From assembly GCA_031287975.1 (NCBI GenBank), contig JAITSF010000057.1, positions 1 through 7,764 on the forward strand: a DNA stretch of 7,764 bases. The letters run 5' to 3'. Under the pieces are notes generated by a model that searched no databases, was not told the DNA's origin, and saw only the letters and a program-made list of their open reading frames with translations. The position numbers and the translations under genes are program-made. This DNA is from Candidatus Nomurabacteria bacterium. Its GTDB lineage: Bacteria; Patescibacteriota; Saccharimonadia; Saccharimonadales; Saccharimonadaceae. Shown here in pieces: positions 1 through 5,673 of the stretch (position 1 is its first letter; each line of letters begins with the position of its first letter).

Positions 1-294
1 CGCGGTTATCTTGATGACGCCAAATTTGCGGCTACTTTTGTGCGGTCGCTGGCGGCCAACAAGAGCCAGTCGAAACGCCAAGTTCAGTTGGCGTTGCGAA
101 AAAAGGGTATAAGTTCCGAGATTATCGACCAAGTCATCGCCAATACGACGGAATATTCTGAAGTCGCGGCGCTTAAAAAACTCATTGCCAAAAAATCCAA
201 CCACTACGATGACCAGCAAAAACTAATCGCCTATCTCGTCAAACGTGGTTTTCGCTATGATGACATAAAAAATACTCTCGACACCGAAGTCTAA
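1..294 (+). CDS. recX: Regulatory protein RecX, C-terminal part (5' end outside window)
   Basis: Frame 1 is open from the first base to TAA at 292-294, giving 97 residues that begin RGYLDDAKFAATFVRS. RecX binds RecA filaments and limits their extension, tuning recombination and the SOS response in the cytoplasm. Visible RecX features are the L-D-D-x-x-F-A-x-x-F-V segment near the window start, the K-S-Q-x-Q-L-x-L-R-x-K-G-I block at about residues 21-40, and two later repeats of the three-helix unit ending in K-R-G-F-x-Y-D-D-I. A GTG at 40 is in frame but lies inside the conserved block, so it is not the start. RecX proteins are usually about 150-270 residues, so roughly half is missing. recA is a common upstream neighbour but cannot be seen here. 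No terminator is visible before the rubrerythrin promoter. Confidence 0.85.
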   Translation, partial: RGYLDDAKFAATFVRSLAANKSQSKRQVQLALRKKGISSEIIDQVIANTTEYSEVAALKKLIAKKSNHYDDQQKLIAYLVKRGFRYDDIKNTLDTEV

Positions 295-311
295 AAAATC
301 CTACCAAAATG

Positions 312-320
312 TGATAAACT
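312..320 (+). promoter_or_regulatory. Extended -10 promoter of the rubrerythrin operon
   Basis: TGATAAACT at 312-320 fits TGnTATAAT with two mismatches in the hexamer. No convincing -35 box lies 16-18 nt upstream, as expected for an extended -10 promoter. Transcription would start near 327, leaving a leader of about 30 nt that contains a strong Shine-Dalgarno sequence (AGGAGG, 348-353). This differs from most promoters in the window, which sit 6-7 nt before ATG. Confidence 0.5.
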
Positions 321-357
321 ATCAAGGTAAATAGCGAGTTAATAAAAAGGAGGATTT

Positions 358-900
358 ATGGTAGATTTGAAGGGTACGAAGACGGAGAAAAATTTGCAGG
401 AGGCTTTTGCGGGCGAAAGTCAGGCGCGCAATAAATATACTTTTTATGCGTCTAAAGCTCGCAAAATGGGCTTTGAGCAGATTGCTAATTTTTTTATTGA
501 GACAGCTGAGAATGAAAAGGAACATGCCGAGCTGTGGTTTAAGGCGCTGCACGGTGGCGCGATTCCGGAAATCGAGGCGGATTTGAAGGACGCGGCGGCT
601 GGCGAAAATTACGAATGGAGCGATATGTATGCTCGCATGGCGGCCGAGGCGCGCGAGGAAGGTTTTGATCATCTGGCTTTTCAATTTGACGAAGTTGCGA
701 AAATCGAGAAAGCTCATGAAGAGCGGTATTTGAAGCTACTGCAAAATATCGAAACCGGCAAAGTTTTCAAAAAGGACGGTGATGTGATGTGGAAATGCGG
801 CAAGTGCGGGCATTTGCATTTTGGTAAAACCGCGCCGAAGGTTTGCCCAGTTTGCGGGCATGAGCAGTCGTTTTTCGAGGTGCGAGCGGAAAATTATTAG
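358..900 (+). CDS. rbr: Rubrerythrin
   Basis: This is a complete 180-residue rubrerythrin, a cytoplasmic non-haem iron enzyme that reduces hydrogen peroxide using electrons passed through its rubredoxin centre. Residues 1-130 are the ferritin-like four-helix di-iron domain. By alignment from memory with Desulfovibrio vulgaris rubrerythrin, the ligands are E20, E53, H56, E83, E86, E117 and H120, and all are present. Residues 145-180 are the rubredoxin-like domain, with C147-x2-C150 and C163-x2-C166 to bind one iron. The protein is about 11 residues shorter than the D. vulgaris form, the deletion lying in the linker before E83. The ATG at 358 is set by AGGAGG at 348-353. It is first in an operon with the glutamate-synthase-like gene, whose Shine-Dalgarno overlaps the rubrerythrin stop codon. 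A role in surviving oxygen or peroxide is inferred from the family. Confidence 0.96.
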   Translation: MVDLKGTKTEKNLQEAFAGESQARNKYTFYASKARKMGFEQIANFFIETAENEKEHAELWFKALHGGAIPEIEADLKDAAAGENYEWSDMYARMAAEAREEGFDHLAFQFDEVAKIEKAHEERYLKLLQNIETGKVFKKDGDVMWKCGKCGHLHFGKTAPKVCPVCGHEQSFFEVRAENY

Positions 901-907
901 GAGGTAT

Positions 908-1648
908 ATGAGCGCGCCGAACTGGGAAGATGTTGTGATTTTGGCTGGGCAGTTGGCTAGCCAGCCGCTGGGTGCGGAAGCGGCGGTTCAGTTAAAAACT
1001 GTAATCGGTCGCTCGAGCCGCCGACCGCTAAAGTTGGGCGGTCCGGTGGTGGCGTTTGGGAAGATTGGCGAGGCTTTGCCGGAAAATCCAGCTGAGCCGA
1101 TAAAGCGGATTTTGGCGGTGGATACGGATTTGGCGAAAGCCGACGCAGTTGTCATTAGCCCGCCGTTAGCGGCTGTGAAATCAGTTTGGGATTTGTTGGT
1201 GTTGGTCCAGAAATTGCGCGATTTGACTGGCGGCAAGCCGATTGGTTTAAAAATTGTGGCTGGCAAAATCGAGGATGATATGGCTTGGGTGAGAAAGTCA
1301 ACGGCGGATTTTGTGATAATTGAAAGCCGCGACCTGCCGTTGGTTTTTGCGCTGTATCGGGCGCGGAAGTTTCTGAATGATAATGAAATTGAGAATGTTG
1401 ATTTAGTCGCGGCGGGCGATTTGAAAACGCCGAGCGATATTGTCAAAGCGATGGCTTTGGGGGCTAGCGCGGCAGCGTTGGATTTGCCGACTGGCAAGAA
1501 AGCCGATGAGTTTTTGAGGACTTTGAACTTGGAGCTGGCGAGGCTAGTCCGGACTGTCGGCAAAGACGATATCCACGAGCTAGCGCCGGCGGATTTGGCG
1601 ACCACCACTAGAGAAATTTCGGATTTTACTAATATTAAACATGTTTAG
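908..1648 (+). CDS. Reduced glutamate-synthase (GltB)-like FMN-domain protein
   Basis: The 246-residue protein starts at ATG 908, preceded by AGGAGG at 899-904 that overlaps the rubrerythrin stop. An upstream in-frame GTG at 821 lies inside rubrerythrin and has no such site. Several stretches match the FMN-binding/synthase half of glutamate synthase in the right order: VVISPP (81-86), a D-L-x-x-L-V-Q-K-L-R-D-L helix (95-106), GLKIVAG (113-119), ADFVIIES (133-140), VAAGDLKTPSDIVKAMALGA (167-186), and a C-terminal helical tail with LxLELARLVRTVG (206-218). The segment that should carry GHDGGTGASP after ADFVIIES is gone. The cysteines for the [3Fe-4S] cluster are absent, and the N-terminal MSxGALS-type loop is reduced to GGPVVAFGKIGEAL (44-57). 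Ordinary glutamate synthase activity is therefore unlikely. Whether flavin still binds is open. Pairing with rubrerythrin hints at a redox-related role, which is inference. It overlaps the convergent PRC-barrel gene by 14 nt. Confidence 0.7.
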   Translation: MSAPNWEDVVILAGQLASQPLGAEAAVQLKTVIGRSSRRPLKLGGPVVAFGKIGEALPENPAEPIKRILAVDTDLAKADAVVISPPLAAVKSVWDLLVLVQKLRDLTGGKPIGLKIVAGKIEDDMAWVRKSTADFVIIESRDLPLVFALYRARKFLNDNEIENVDLVAAGDLKTPSDIVKAMALGASAAALDLPTGKKADEFLRTLNLELARLVRTVGKDDIHELAPADLATTTREISDFTNIKHV

Positions 1649-2231
1649 TTTCAGGGACTGGCTTGCCGGTAGGCGGCGCTGGCTTTGCGGCGGGTTGAGA
1701 TTTTGAGCGCTTGACCGGCGATTTTTGGGGCGGTGTTGGCGCGACTCGAATAACCGAGCTAACCACAATGCGCTGGTTATTAAGTTCGACAATTTGGTGG
1801 CGCGTGATGATAAGTTGCGAAGCTGTCAGCCGGACGCTGAAACTAGGCTTAACGATGATTTGTTTAATCAAAAAGTTATCGGAATCGAAGTTGAAACTTT
1901 CCACCAGCCCGAGTTTTTGACCACTTTCACTAACCACCGGTAGTTTTTTGAGCGCGAAATCATAACTTAAAATTTCCTGCAGCCGGACTAAATTGTCCAG
2001 CGGATGAATGTCGTCAGCTGAGTCAATAATAGCGCCGAGATGCCCGAGTTCGTGAATGTCCTCGCTAAAAACCACCGCCGGCGAAAAACCGATTAAATTG
2101 CCGGTGGTGTACCAGGCTACTACTTGCAGGTTGTTCGGGTTAATAATCGGCTCGCCGATTTGCGCCAGCCGCCGACCGGTCTGAATGCCGATTAACGGGA
2201 CGTTTTTCATGACACTAAGCGTTAATAACAT
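1635..2231 (-). CDS. PRC-barrel domain protein with Pro/Lys-rich tail
   Basis: This minus-strand gene encodes 198 residues when read from ATG at 2231-2229. That start is chosen because an extended -10 box (minus-strand TGCTAAAAT, + 2238-2246) ends 6 nt before it, the same leaderless spacing as neighbouring genes. An in-frame ATG at 2237 lies directly against the -10 box and would be upstream of the transcript start; ATG at 2210 is a further alternative. Two PRC-barrel-like repeats are visible. The first, about residues 8-70, starts V-P-L-I-G-I-x-T-G-R-R-L-A. The second, about 95-163, starts K-L-P-V-V-S-E-S-G-Q-K-L-G. PRC barrels are small beta domains found in photosynthetic reaction-centre H subunits, RimM and many uncharacterised proteins. 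Residues 164-198 are a low-complexity tail rich in Pro, Lys, Ser and Ala. There is no signal peptide or membrane segment. Function is unknown. Confidence 0.75.
   Translation of the reverse strand: MLLTLSVMKNVPLIGIQTGRRLAQIGEPIINPNNLQVVAWYTTGNLIGFSPAVVFSEDIHELGHLGAIIDSADDIHPLDNLVRLQEILSYDFALKKLPVVSESGQKLGLVESFNFDSDNFLIKQIIVKPSFSVRLTASQLIITRHQIVELNNQRIVVSSVIRVAPTPPQKSPVKRSKSQPAAKPAPPTGKPVPETKHV
1636..1647. repeat. 12-bp perfect palindrome at the convergent gene ends
   Basis: TAAACATGTTTA is its own reverse complement. It lies in the 14-nt overlap of the two convergent genes and supplies codons for both C-termini, so both proteins end in Lys-His-Val. With no loop and no following T run it is a poor terminator candidate, and no separate terminator is seen between the two genes. 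Confidence 0.7.
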
Positions 2232-2237
2232 AACCAT

Positions 2238-2248
2238 ATTTTAGCACA
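2238..2248 (-). promoter_or_regulatory. Extended -10 promoter of the PRC-barrel gene
   Basis: The minus strand reads TGTGCTAAAAT, with TGC before the hexamer TAAAAT (one mismatch to TATAAT). The -10 box ends 6 nt before ATG 2231-2229, so transcription would start at or next to the start codon. No clear -35 box is visible. It is divergent from the rpmH promoter, and the two together occupy about 70 bp. Confidence 0.55.
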
Positions 2249-2266
2249 AAAAAATTAAAAATACAG

Positions 2267-2294
2267 TTGAATAATCTCGCAGTTGTGTTAGAAT
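2267..2294 (+). promoter_or_regulatory. rpmH promoter
   Basis: TTGAAT (2267-2272), a 16-nt spacer, then TAGAAT (2289-2294) preceded by TGT (2286-2288) make a sigma70-type promoter with an extended -10. The -10 box ends 7 nt before the rpmH ATG at 2302, which predicts a leaderless or nearly leaderless mRNA. Confidence 0.65.
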
Positions 2295-2301
2295 GGTGTC
2301 T

Positions 2302-2433
2302 ATGCCAAAAAGAACGTATCAACCCAAAAAACGCCACGCTGCTAAAAAGCACGGTTTTCGGGCGCGCATGAGCTCGAAAGCTGGGCAAGCGGTGATTAAA
2401 CGCCGCCGCAGTAAACAGCGCCAAGTGTTGTAA
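2302..2433 (+). CDS. rpmH: Large ribosomal subunit protein bL34
   Basis: This 43-residue, very basic protein begins [12 protein letters not shown] and contains the family signature K-H-G-F-R-A-R-M (residues 16-23), followed by S-S-K-A-G-x-x-V-I-K-R-R-R (24-36). bL34 is a small bacterial-specific protein of the 50S subunit, and the usual length is 44-50 residues, so this one is complete. The start is fixed by the conserved N-terminus and by a -10 box 7 nt upstream. There is no Shine-Dalgarno sequence. A perfect 10-bp hairpin with a T run follows 16 nt after the stop, so the gene is probably transcribed alone. In many bacteria rnpA (RNase P protein) follows rpmH directly; here xseB follows instead. 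Confidence 0.96.
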   Translation: MPKRTYQPKKRHAAKKHGFRARMSSKAGQAVIKRRRSKQRQVL

Positions 2434-2449
2434 AATTTACAACATAGTT

Positions 2450-2475
2450 AAAACTTGAGTTTACTCAAGTTTTTT
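2450..2475 (+). terminator. Rho-independent terminator of rpmH
   Basis: A perfect 10-bp stem, AAAACTTGAG with CTCAAGTTTT, encloses the loop TTTA and runs into six consecutive T at 2470-2475. It starts 16 nt after the rpmH stop and ends 12 nt before the xseB extended -10 box, so rpmH and xseB are separate transcription units. Confidence 0.85.
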
Positions 2476-2487
2476 CGAGTAGTTTTG

Positions 2488-2496
2488 TGATATAAT
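2488..2496 (+). promoter_or_regulatory. Perfect extended -10 promoter of xseB
   Basis: TGATATAAT is an exact TGnTATAAT. It ends 6 nt before the xseB ATG at 2503. No recognisable -35 box is present, since the expected position falls in the T run of the rpmH terminator. The spacing predicts a leaderless xseB mRNA. Confidence 0.65.
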
Positions 2497-2502
2497 TTTT
2501 TT

Positions 2503-2697
2503 ATGAGTGATAAAACTATTAAGCAAAACTTGGATAAGTTTGAGGAAATCGTGGCGTGGTTCAACAGCGATGATATTGATATTGAAAAATCAGTCGCCAA
2601 GTACGAAGCCGGCGCTAAGTTGGCGGCGGAGATTGAGCAGCAGTTGGCGAGTCAGAAAAATCGTATAAAAGTTTTGAGTCAGAAGTTTGATGATTGA
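2503..2697 (+). CDS. xseB: Exodeoxyribonuclease VII small subunit
   Basis: The 64-residue protein fits the XseB family in length and pattern. It has an F-E-E-I-V-x-W-F segment (residues 13-20), an acidic turn D-D-I-D-I-E-K-S-V (23-31), K-Y-E-A-G-x-K-L-A (33-41) and a C-terminal helix with Q-x-x-I-K-V-L (52-58). Several XseB chains bind one XseA to form exonuclease VII, which degrades single-stranded DNA in repair. xseA is not in this window. The start ATG at 2503 has a perfect extended -10 box 6 nt upstream and no Shine-Dalgarno site. The stop TGA (2695-2697) lies inside the next gene, which begins at ATG 2690, so the two are probably translationally coupled. Confidence 0.88.
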   Translation: MSDKTIKQNLDKFEEIVAWFNSDDIDIEKSVAKYEAGAKLAAEIEQQLASQKNRIKVLSQKFDD

Positions 2698-3181
2698 TTG
2701 GTTGGGGGTTTTGACTGTGTTGGTGGTGTGCAGTTTCGCGGCGGTTTGTTTTTTCGGCGCGCCGTTTGTGCCGACACGCCGAAAGTGGGCGCAGCAGGCG
2801 CTGGAGCTAGCGAAGCTGGGCGACCGTGATTTGGTGGTGGATTTAGGCTCGGGTAGCGGCACGATTTTGCGGATTTTGGCGGAGCGGCGGATTAGAGCGG
2901 TCGGGTTTGAACTAAACCCGATTTTGTGGTTGGTGTCGAAGCTGAGGTTTTTAAAGAACAATTTTATACAAGTTCGGTTGAGGAACTTTTGGCGGCAGGA
3001 TTTGCCGGCGGGGACAACAGCGGTTTATGTTTTCGCGCTGACCCGCGACGCTCGGAAGTTAGAAGAATATTTTTTAAAACAAGCTCAAAAAAGCGGTTTT
3101 AGTGTTATCACTTTTGGGTTTGAGCTACCGACGAAAAAAGCCGCCAAACACACCAAAGGCGCATTTTTGTATAATTTCTAA
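2690..3181 (+). CDS. Membrane-anchored class I SAM methyltransferase, FAM173/ATPSCKMT-like
   Basis: The 163-residue protein starts at ATG 2690, overlapping xseB by 8 nt; an in-frame TTG lies one codon upstream. Residues 5-23 form one hydrophobic membrane segment. Directly after it comes P-F-V-P-T (25-29), then the SAM-binding motif I, V-V-D-L-G-S-G-S-G (49-57), and the acidic motif V-G-F-E-L-N-P (71-77). The order (membrane helix, PFVPT, DLGSGxG, G-[YF]-E-L-N-P-x-L-V-x-S, then DLxxGxxAVYVF and SVITFGFELP) matches, from memory, the FAM173 lysine methyltransferases. The eukaryotic members methylate mitochondrial ATP synthase subunit c or the ADP/ATP carrier. Prokaryotic relatives are common but their substrates are largely unknown. 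A membrane-protein substrate is an inference from the anchor and that family link. The protein is short but appears complete. Confidence 0.8.
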   Translation: MIDWLGVLTVLVVCSFAAVCFFGAPFVPTRRKWAQQALELAKLGDRDLVVDLGSGSGTILRILAERRIRAVGFELNPILWLVSKLRFLKNNFIQVRLRNFWRQDLPAGTTAVYVFALTRDARKLEEYFLKQAQKSGFSVITFGFELPTKKAAKHTKGAFLYNF

Positions 3182-3189
3182 AATGTTTA

Positions 3190-3198
3190 TGCTATAAT
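3190..3198 (+). promoter_or_regulatory. Perfect extended -10 promoter of the 217-aa gene
   Basis: TGCTATAAT is an exact TGnTATAAT, ending 6 nt before the ATG at 3205. A second bare TATAAT lies at 3170-3175, inside the end of the methyltransferase gene, without a TGn. No good -35 box is seen at 16-18 nt. The spacing predicts a leaderless mRNA. Confidence 0.65.
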
Positions 3199-3204
3199 TT
3201 TGTT

Positions 3205-3858
3205 ATGGATAAATCGAAAACTGTATTTTTGGTCGCTTCGGTGGTGTTCGCGCTAACCACTATTTTGGGTTTGGTCGGTTATTTGTCGACTAGTACGGAA
3301 GTTGAAAAGTATAAAACCGAGAGCGATACGATTGTCAGTCAAGCTGTTGGTGCTGCCAAATTGACTCAAAAAGAGGAAGACACAGCGCATTTTTTCGAGG
3401 AAGCCAAGAAACCGTACGCCGAGTATGTCGGACCGTCGGATTTTGGCTCGATTCGCTTTAATTATCCGAAAACTTGGTCGGTTTACAACAGTCAACTTAG
3501 TCAAACCGGTTATGAAGTGGTATTTTATCCCGGAATTGTGCCGACAGTCAGCGACACCACAGTCATGTCGTTGCGACTAGCGGTGGTGGGCAAACAGTAT
3601 GAAACGGCGCTTAGTGAGTATGAAGCTTTAGTCGCCAAAGGTCAGTTGCGGGCCACTGTTGTTAATGTTGGGCAGACCGATGATTTCGCTGGTTATGAGG
3701 GTATTCGGTTTGACGGTGCTATCAACGAAACTTTACTGGAAGGCACAATTGTGATTTTGAAATTGCGCGACAAGACGATTTTAATTCGTAGCGACGCCGC
3801 CCAATTTGCGCTGGATTTTGACGATATAATTCTGCCGAGTTTTCGGTATTTGGAATAA
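3205..3858 (+). CDS. Membrane-anchored protein of unknown function with PsbP-like 'YPKTW' block
   Basis: The 217-residue product is not recognised as a characterised protein. It has a short positively charged N-terminus, one membrane helix (about residues 7-28), and a charged, probably coiled stretch (about 32-68). A predicted globular domain outside the membrane follows (about 70-217). That domain opens with Y-V-G-P-S-D-F-G-S-I-R-F-N-Y-P-K-T-W (74-91). An 'FxYPxxW' opening followed by alternating beta strands recalls PsbP/Mog1-like folds, but the match is weak. The helix has no cleavage site or lipobox cysteine, so the protein should stay anchored with its C-terminal domain outside. There are no cysteines and no catalytic motif that I can see. 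The start is fixed by an extended -10 box 6 nt upstream, and there is no Shine-Dalgarno site. The gene is probably transcribed alone, because the next gene has its own promoter. Confidence 0.7.
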   Translation: MDKSKTVFLVASVVFALTTILGLVGYLSTSTEVEKYKTESDTIVSQAVGAAKLTQKEEDTAHFFEEAKKPYAEYVGPSDFGSIRFNYPKTWSVYNSQLSQTGYEVVFYPGIVPTVSDTTVMSLRLAVVGKQYETALSEYEALVAKGQLRATVVNVGQTDDFAGYEGIRFDGAINETLLEGTIVILKLRDKTILIRSDAAQFALDFDDIILPSFRYLE

Positions 3859-3890
3859 TTTATTCATAAACGACAACGATTTTTTATTTC

Positions 3891-3899
3891 TGATACAAT
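3891..3899 (+). promoter_or_regulatory. Extended -10 promoter of the kinase-like/receiver/recO operon
   Basis: TGATACAAT fits TGnTATAAT with one mismatch and ends 6 nt before the ATG at 3906. A weak -35 candidate, ACGACA, lies at 3870-3875 with an 18-nt spacer. It should drive the three overlapping genes that follow, with a leaderless first gene. Confidence 0.55.
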
Positions 3900-3905
3900 A
3901 GGTTT

Positions 3906-4613
3906 ATGAACAGCGAGGGAGTAGATTTATCACTGGCGGCTTGCGCCTACGAGCTGAAAACACCATTGGTTTTGATGCGGCAGTTGGCTTTGGAGCTGGA
4001 AAAAGCCGCCCAGCCGGCGCGGCGCGCTGAGATTTGCCAGCAAATGCGTTTGACGGCGGAGAAATCGCTGCGTTTGGCTGATAATCTGACCAAAGCGGCG
4101 CGTTTAGAAGAAGCTTTGTTTGAGTTCGAACCGGTACAGGTGGCGGGTTTGTGTCGCGAGGCGGCTGATGAAATGTTGCTGTTGGCGCGGGCTAAAAAAC
4201 AGCAAGTTAATGTCCGGATTAGCCGAAAAACGGCGGTTTGTGTCGGCAACCGCGAGCTATTGAAGGCACTGTTGGTTGGTCTGCTTGATAATGCTTTGCA
4301 ATCTGGTCCAGAAAATGGGAAAATTTATATCATGACACGCATAAATCAAGGTAAAATTGAGCTGGCGGTTCGCGATAACGGTCCGATTGTGGAGTTGGCG
4401 CAATTTCGGCGTTTGCAACAAAGTTTAGGCAAATTTAGCCGACCGATTGCGGCGCGGCCGTTAATGTCTGGGCTAGGGCTGGCAGTGGCGGAAAAATTTG
4501 CTGTTGCTATGAATGGGCAGTTGGCAATTTCACGCCATCACGCTGGCGGAATGACTTTTCGGGCGCTATTGCCAGTTAGCCGGCAGTTGTCGATATTGGA
4601 GACGCTGCGATGA
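3906..4613 (+). CDS. Sensorless histidine-kinase-like protein, phosphoacceptor His replaced by Tyr
   Basis: The 235-residue soluble protein has a HisKA-like dimerisation region (about 5-70) and a HATPase_c domain (about 110-228), with no membrane helix and no input domain. The H-box should read S-H-E-L-R-T-P-L. Here it reads A-Y-E-L-K-T-P-L (residues 14-21), so the phosphorylated His is Tyr15. The codon is TAC at 3948-3950, one transition from CAC. The ATP-binding side looks preserved: N-box L-L-D-N-A (126-130, with N129), G1 D-N-G (157-159) and G2 S-G-L-G-L (188-192). It could be a pseudokinase, a phosphatase or ATP-dependent partner of the next gene's receiver, or a member of a family using another residue. 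The start is supported by an extended -10 box 6 nt upstream. The TGA stop overlaps the receiver's start as ATGA (4610-4613), which indicates translational coupling. Confidence 0.8.
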   Translation: MNSEGVDLSLAACAYELKTPLVLMRQLALELEKAAQPARRAEICQQMRLTAEKSLRLADNLTKAARLEEALFEFEPVQVAGLCREAADEMLLLARAKKQQVNVRISRKTAVCVGNRELLKALLVGLLDNALQSGPENGKIYIMTRINQGKIELAVRDNGPIVELAQFRRLQQSLGKFSRPIAARPLMSGLGLAVAEKFAVAMNGQLAISRHHAGGMTFRALLPVSRQLSILETLR

Positions 4614-4969
4614 GTTATATTTTGATTATAGATAGCGACAAATGGTATAGTCAGAGTTTGGCGAATATGCTAGAAAACCGGTCGGTTGTGGTGGTTGGTG
4701 GGCCGGAAGAGGCCATGGCGGAAATTGAGAAAAATATACCATATATGATATATTTAGACCTAAATTTAGGCACACGCAATGGGCTGACGCTGCTAAATGA
4801 GCTGCAATCTTGGACAGACACTAAAACTCTGCCGGTAGTTTTGCTGACACCAGAGGCGAAACGGCTAAATATTAAGGATTGGCGACAATACGGTGTGGCG
4901 GCGATTTTGGATAAAACTGGGTTGACACCGGATATTTTAAGGGAGAGTTTGCGATATGGCGAGCCTTAG
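4610..4969 (+). CDS. Stand-alone response-regulator receiver domain
   Basis: The 119-residue protein is a single CheY-like receiver with no output domain. The acidic pair D8/D10 follows the first strand (Y-I-L-I-I-D-S-D), the phosphoacceptor is D50 in I-Y-L-D-L-N-L-G, the switch Thr is T80 in V-V-L-L-T-P-E, and the conserved Lys is K102 in L-D-K-T. The usual K-P after the fifth strand is K-T here. All residues needed for Asp phosphorylation are present, unlike the upstream kinase-like protein. Receivers of this type work through protein-protein contacts or pass phosphate onward. It overlaps the kinase-like gene by 4 nt and recO by 14 nt, so the three are almost certainly made from one mRNA. 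The partner is unknown; the kinase-like protein is the obvious candidate. Confidence 0.88.
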   Translation: MSYILIIDSDKWYSQSLANMLENRSVVVVGGPEEAMAEIEKNIPYMIYLDLNLGTRNGLTLLNELQSWTDTKTLPVVLLTPEAKRLNIKDWRQYGVAAILDKTGLTPDILRESLRYGEP

Positions 4970-5633
4970 AACCGACGCAATTGTCTTAAAACGCACTAAT
5001 TACGGCGAAACTGACCGGATTTTACAGGTTATTACGCCGAAAGACGGCAAAATGTCGGTTATGGCGCGCGGTGTACGTAAGGAAAAATCGCGCTTAGCAG
5101 GAGCGATTGAGCTGTTTACGGTTTGCGATATGGTGTTGCATGTCGGCAGTGGCGAAATCGCCACACTGACTGGCGCTAAAATGAAGGTTTTTTACGGCAA
5201 TATTATCATCGACTACGGCCGCCTTCAATTCGGCTACGAAGCCATTAAACAAGTTTCGCGCGCCAGTCAGACGATTGATGAACCTGAGTTTTTTGAGCTA
5301 TTAGACGAGACTTTTAAGGCTTTAGACGACCAGTCGATTGAGCTGAAAATCACTCAAACTTGGTTTTTCTTGCGGCTGGCGAGGCTGCTGGGCAATGAGC
5401 TGAATTTGGCGACTGATAGCAGCGGTATGAAATTGGTCGAGGATGCGACTTACCATTTCGACAGCACGGACGAGGTTTTTCGGTTTGACGAAAACGGCCC
5501 CTGCAGTTCGGCGCATATTAAATTATTGAGAGTGATTTCCAACAACCAGCCGAAAATTATCACTAAAGTTTCTGGTATCGAGACTATTATCGACGATTGC
5601 TTACATTTGGCGCAAATTGCCGCCAAAGTTTAG
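4956..5633 (+). CDS. recO: DNA repair protein RecO
   Basis: The 225-residue protein matches RecO, which loads RecA onto SSB-coated single-stranded DNA together with RecR. Residues 1-80 fit the N-terminal OB fold: T-D-A-I-V-L-K-R-x-N-Y-G-E-T-D-R-I-L (6-23), then A-R-G-V-R-K-E-K-S-R-L (37-47). The rest is the helical domain. The region where many RecO proteins hold a four-cysteine zinc site (about residues 150-190) keeps one cysteine, C183, so this is a zinc-free form as in E. coli. The ATG at 4956 lies inside the receiver gene (14-nt overlap) with GGGAGAG at 4940-4946 as a plausible ribosome site. Coupling of recO to signalling genes is unusual. The gene ends in TAG at 5631-5633, and no good terminator follows. 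Confidence 0.88.
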   Translation: MASLRTDAIVLKRTNYGETDRILQVITPKDGKMSVMARGVRKEKSRLAGAIELFTVCDMVLHVGSGEIATLTGAKMKVFYGNIIIDYGRLQFGYEAIKQVSRASQTIDEPEFFELLDETFKALDDQSIELKITQTWFFLRLARLLGNELNLATDSSGMKLVEDATYHFDSTDEVFRFDENGPCSSAHIKLLRVISNNQPKIITKVSGIETIIDDCLHLAQIAAKV

Positions 5634-5640
5634 GGGATAA

Positions 5641-5659
5641 TATTGCTATTTAGGCAATA
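5641..5659 (+). other. Weak hairpin after recO
   Basis: TATTGC (5641-5646) and GCAATA (5654-5659) form a 6-bp stem with a 7-nt loop, 8 nt after the recO stop. It is AT-rich and lacks a T run, so it is at best a weak end or processing signal. It lies just before the consensus promoter at 5674. Confidence 0.3.
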
Positions 5660-5673
5660 ATATGAAAAAGATA

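Noticed and set aside
322..717. Minus-strand ORF of 131 codons
   Set aside because: It is the antisense of rubrerythrin, has no promoter or ribosome site, and its translation resembles no protein family.
988..1608. Minus-strand ORF of 206 codons
   Set aside because: Antisense to the GltB-like gene, whose plus-strand frame has a strong ribosome site and family motifs.
2695..4613. UGA recoded as glycine (Gracilibacteria/SR1 code)
   Set aside because: TGA ends xseB and the kinase-like gene at sensible lengths, and no in-frame TGA occurs inside recognisable genes.
5641..5659. recO terminator
   Set aside because: The 6-bp AT-rich stem has no T run, so it is listed only as a weak hairpin.
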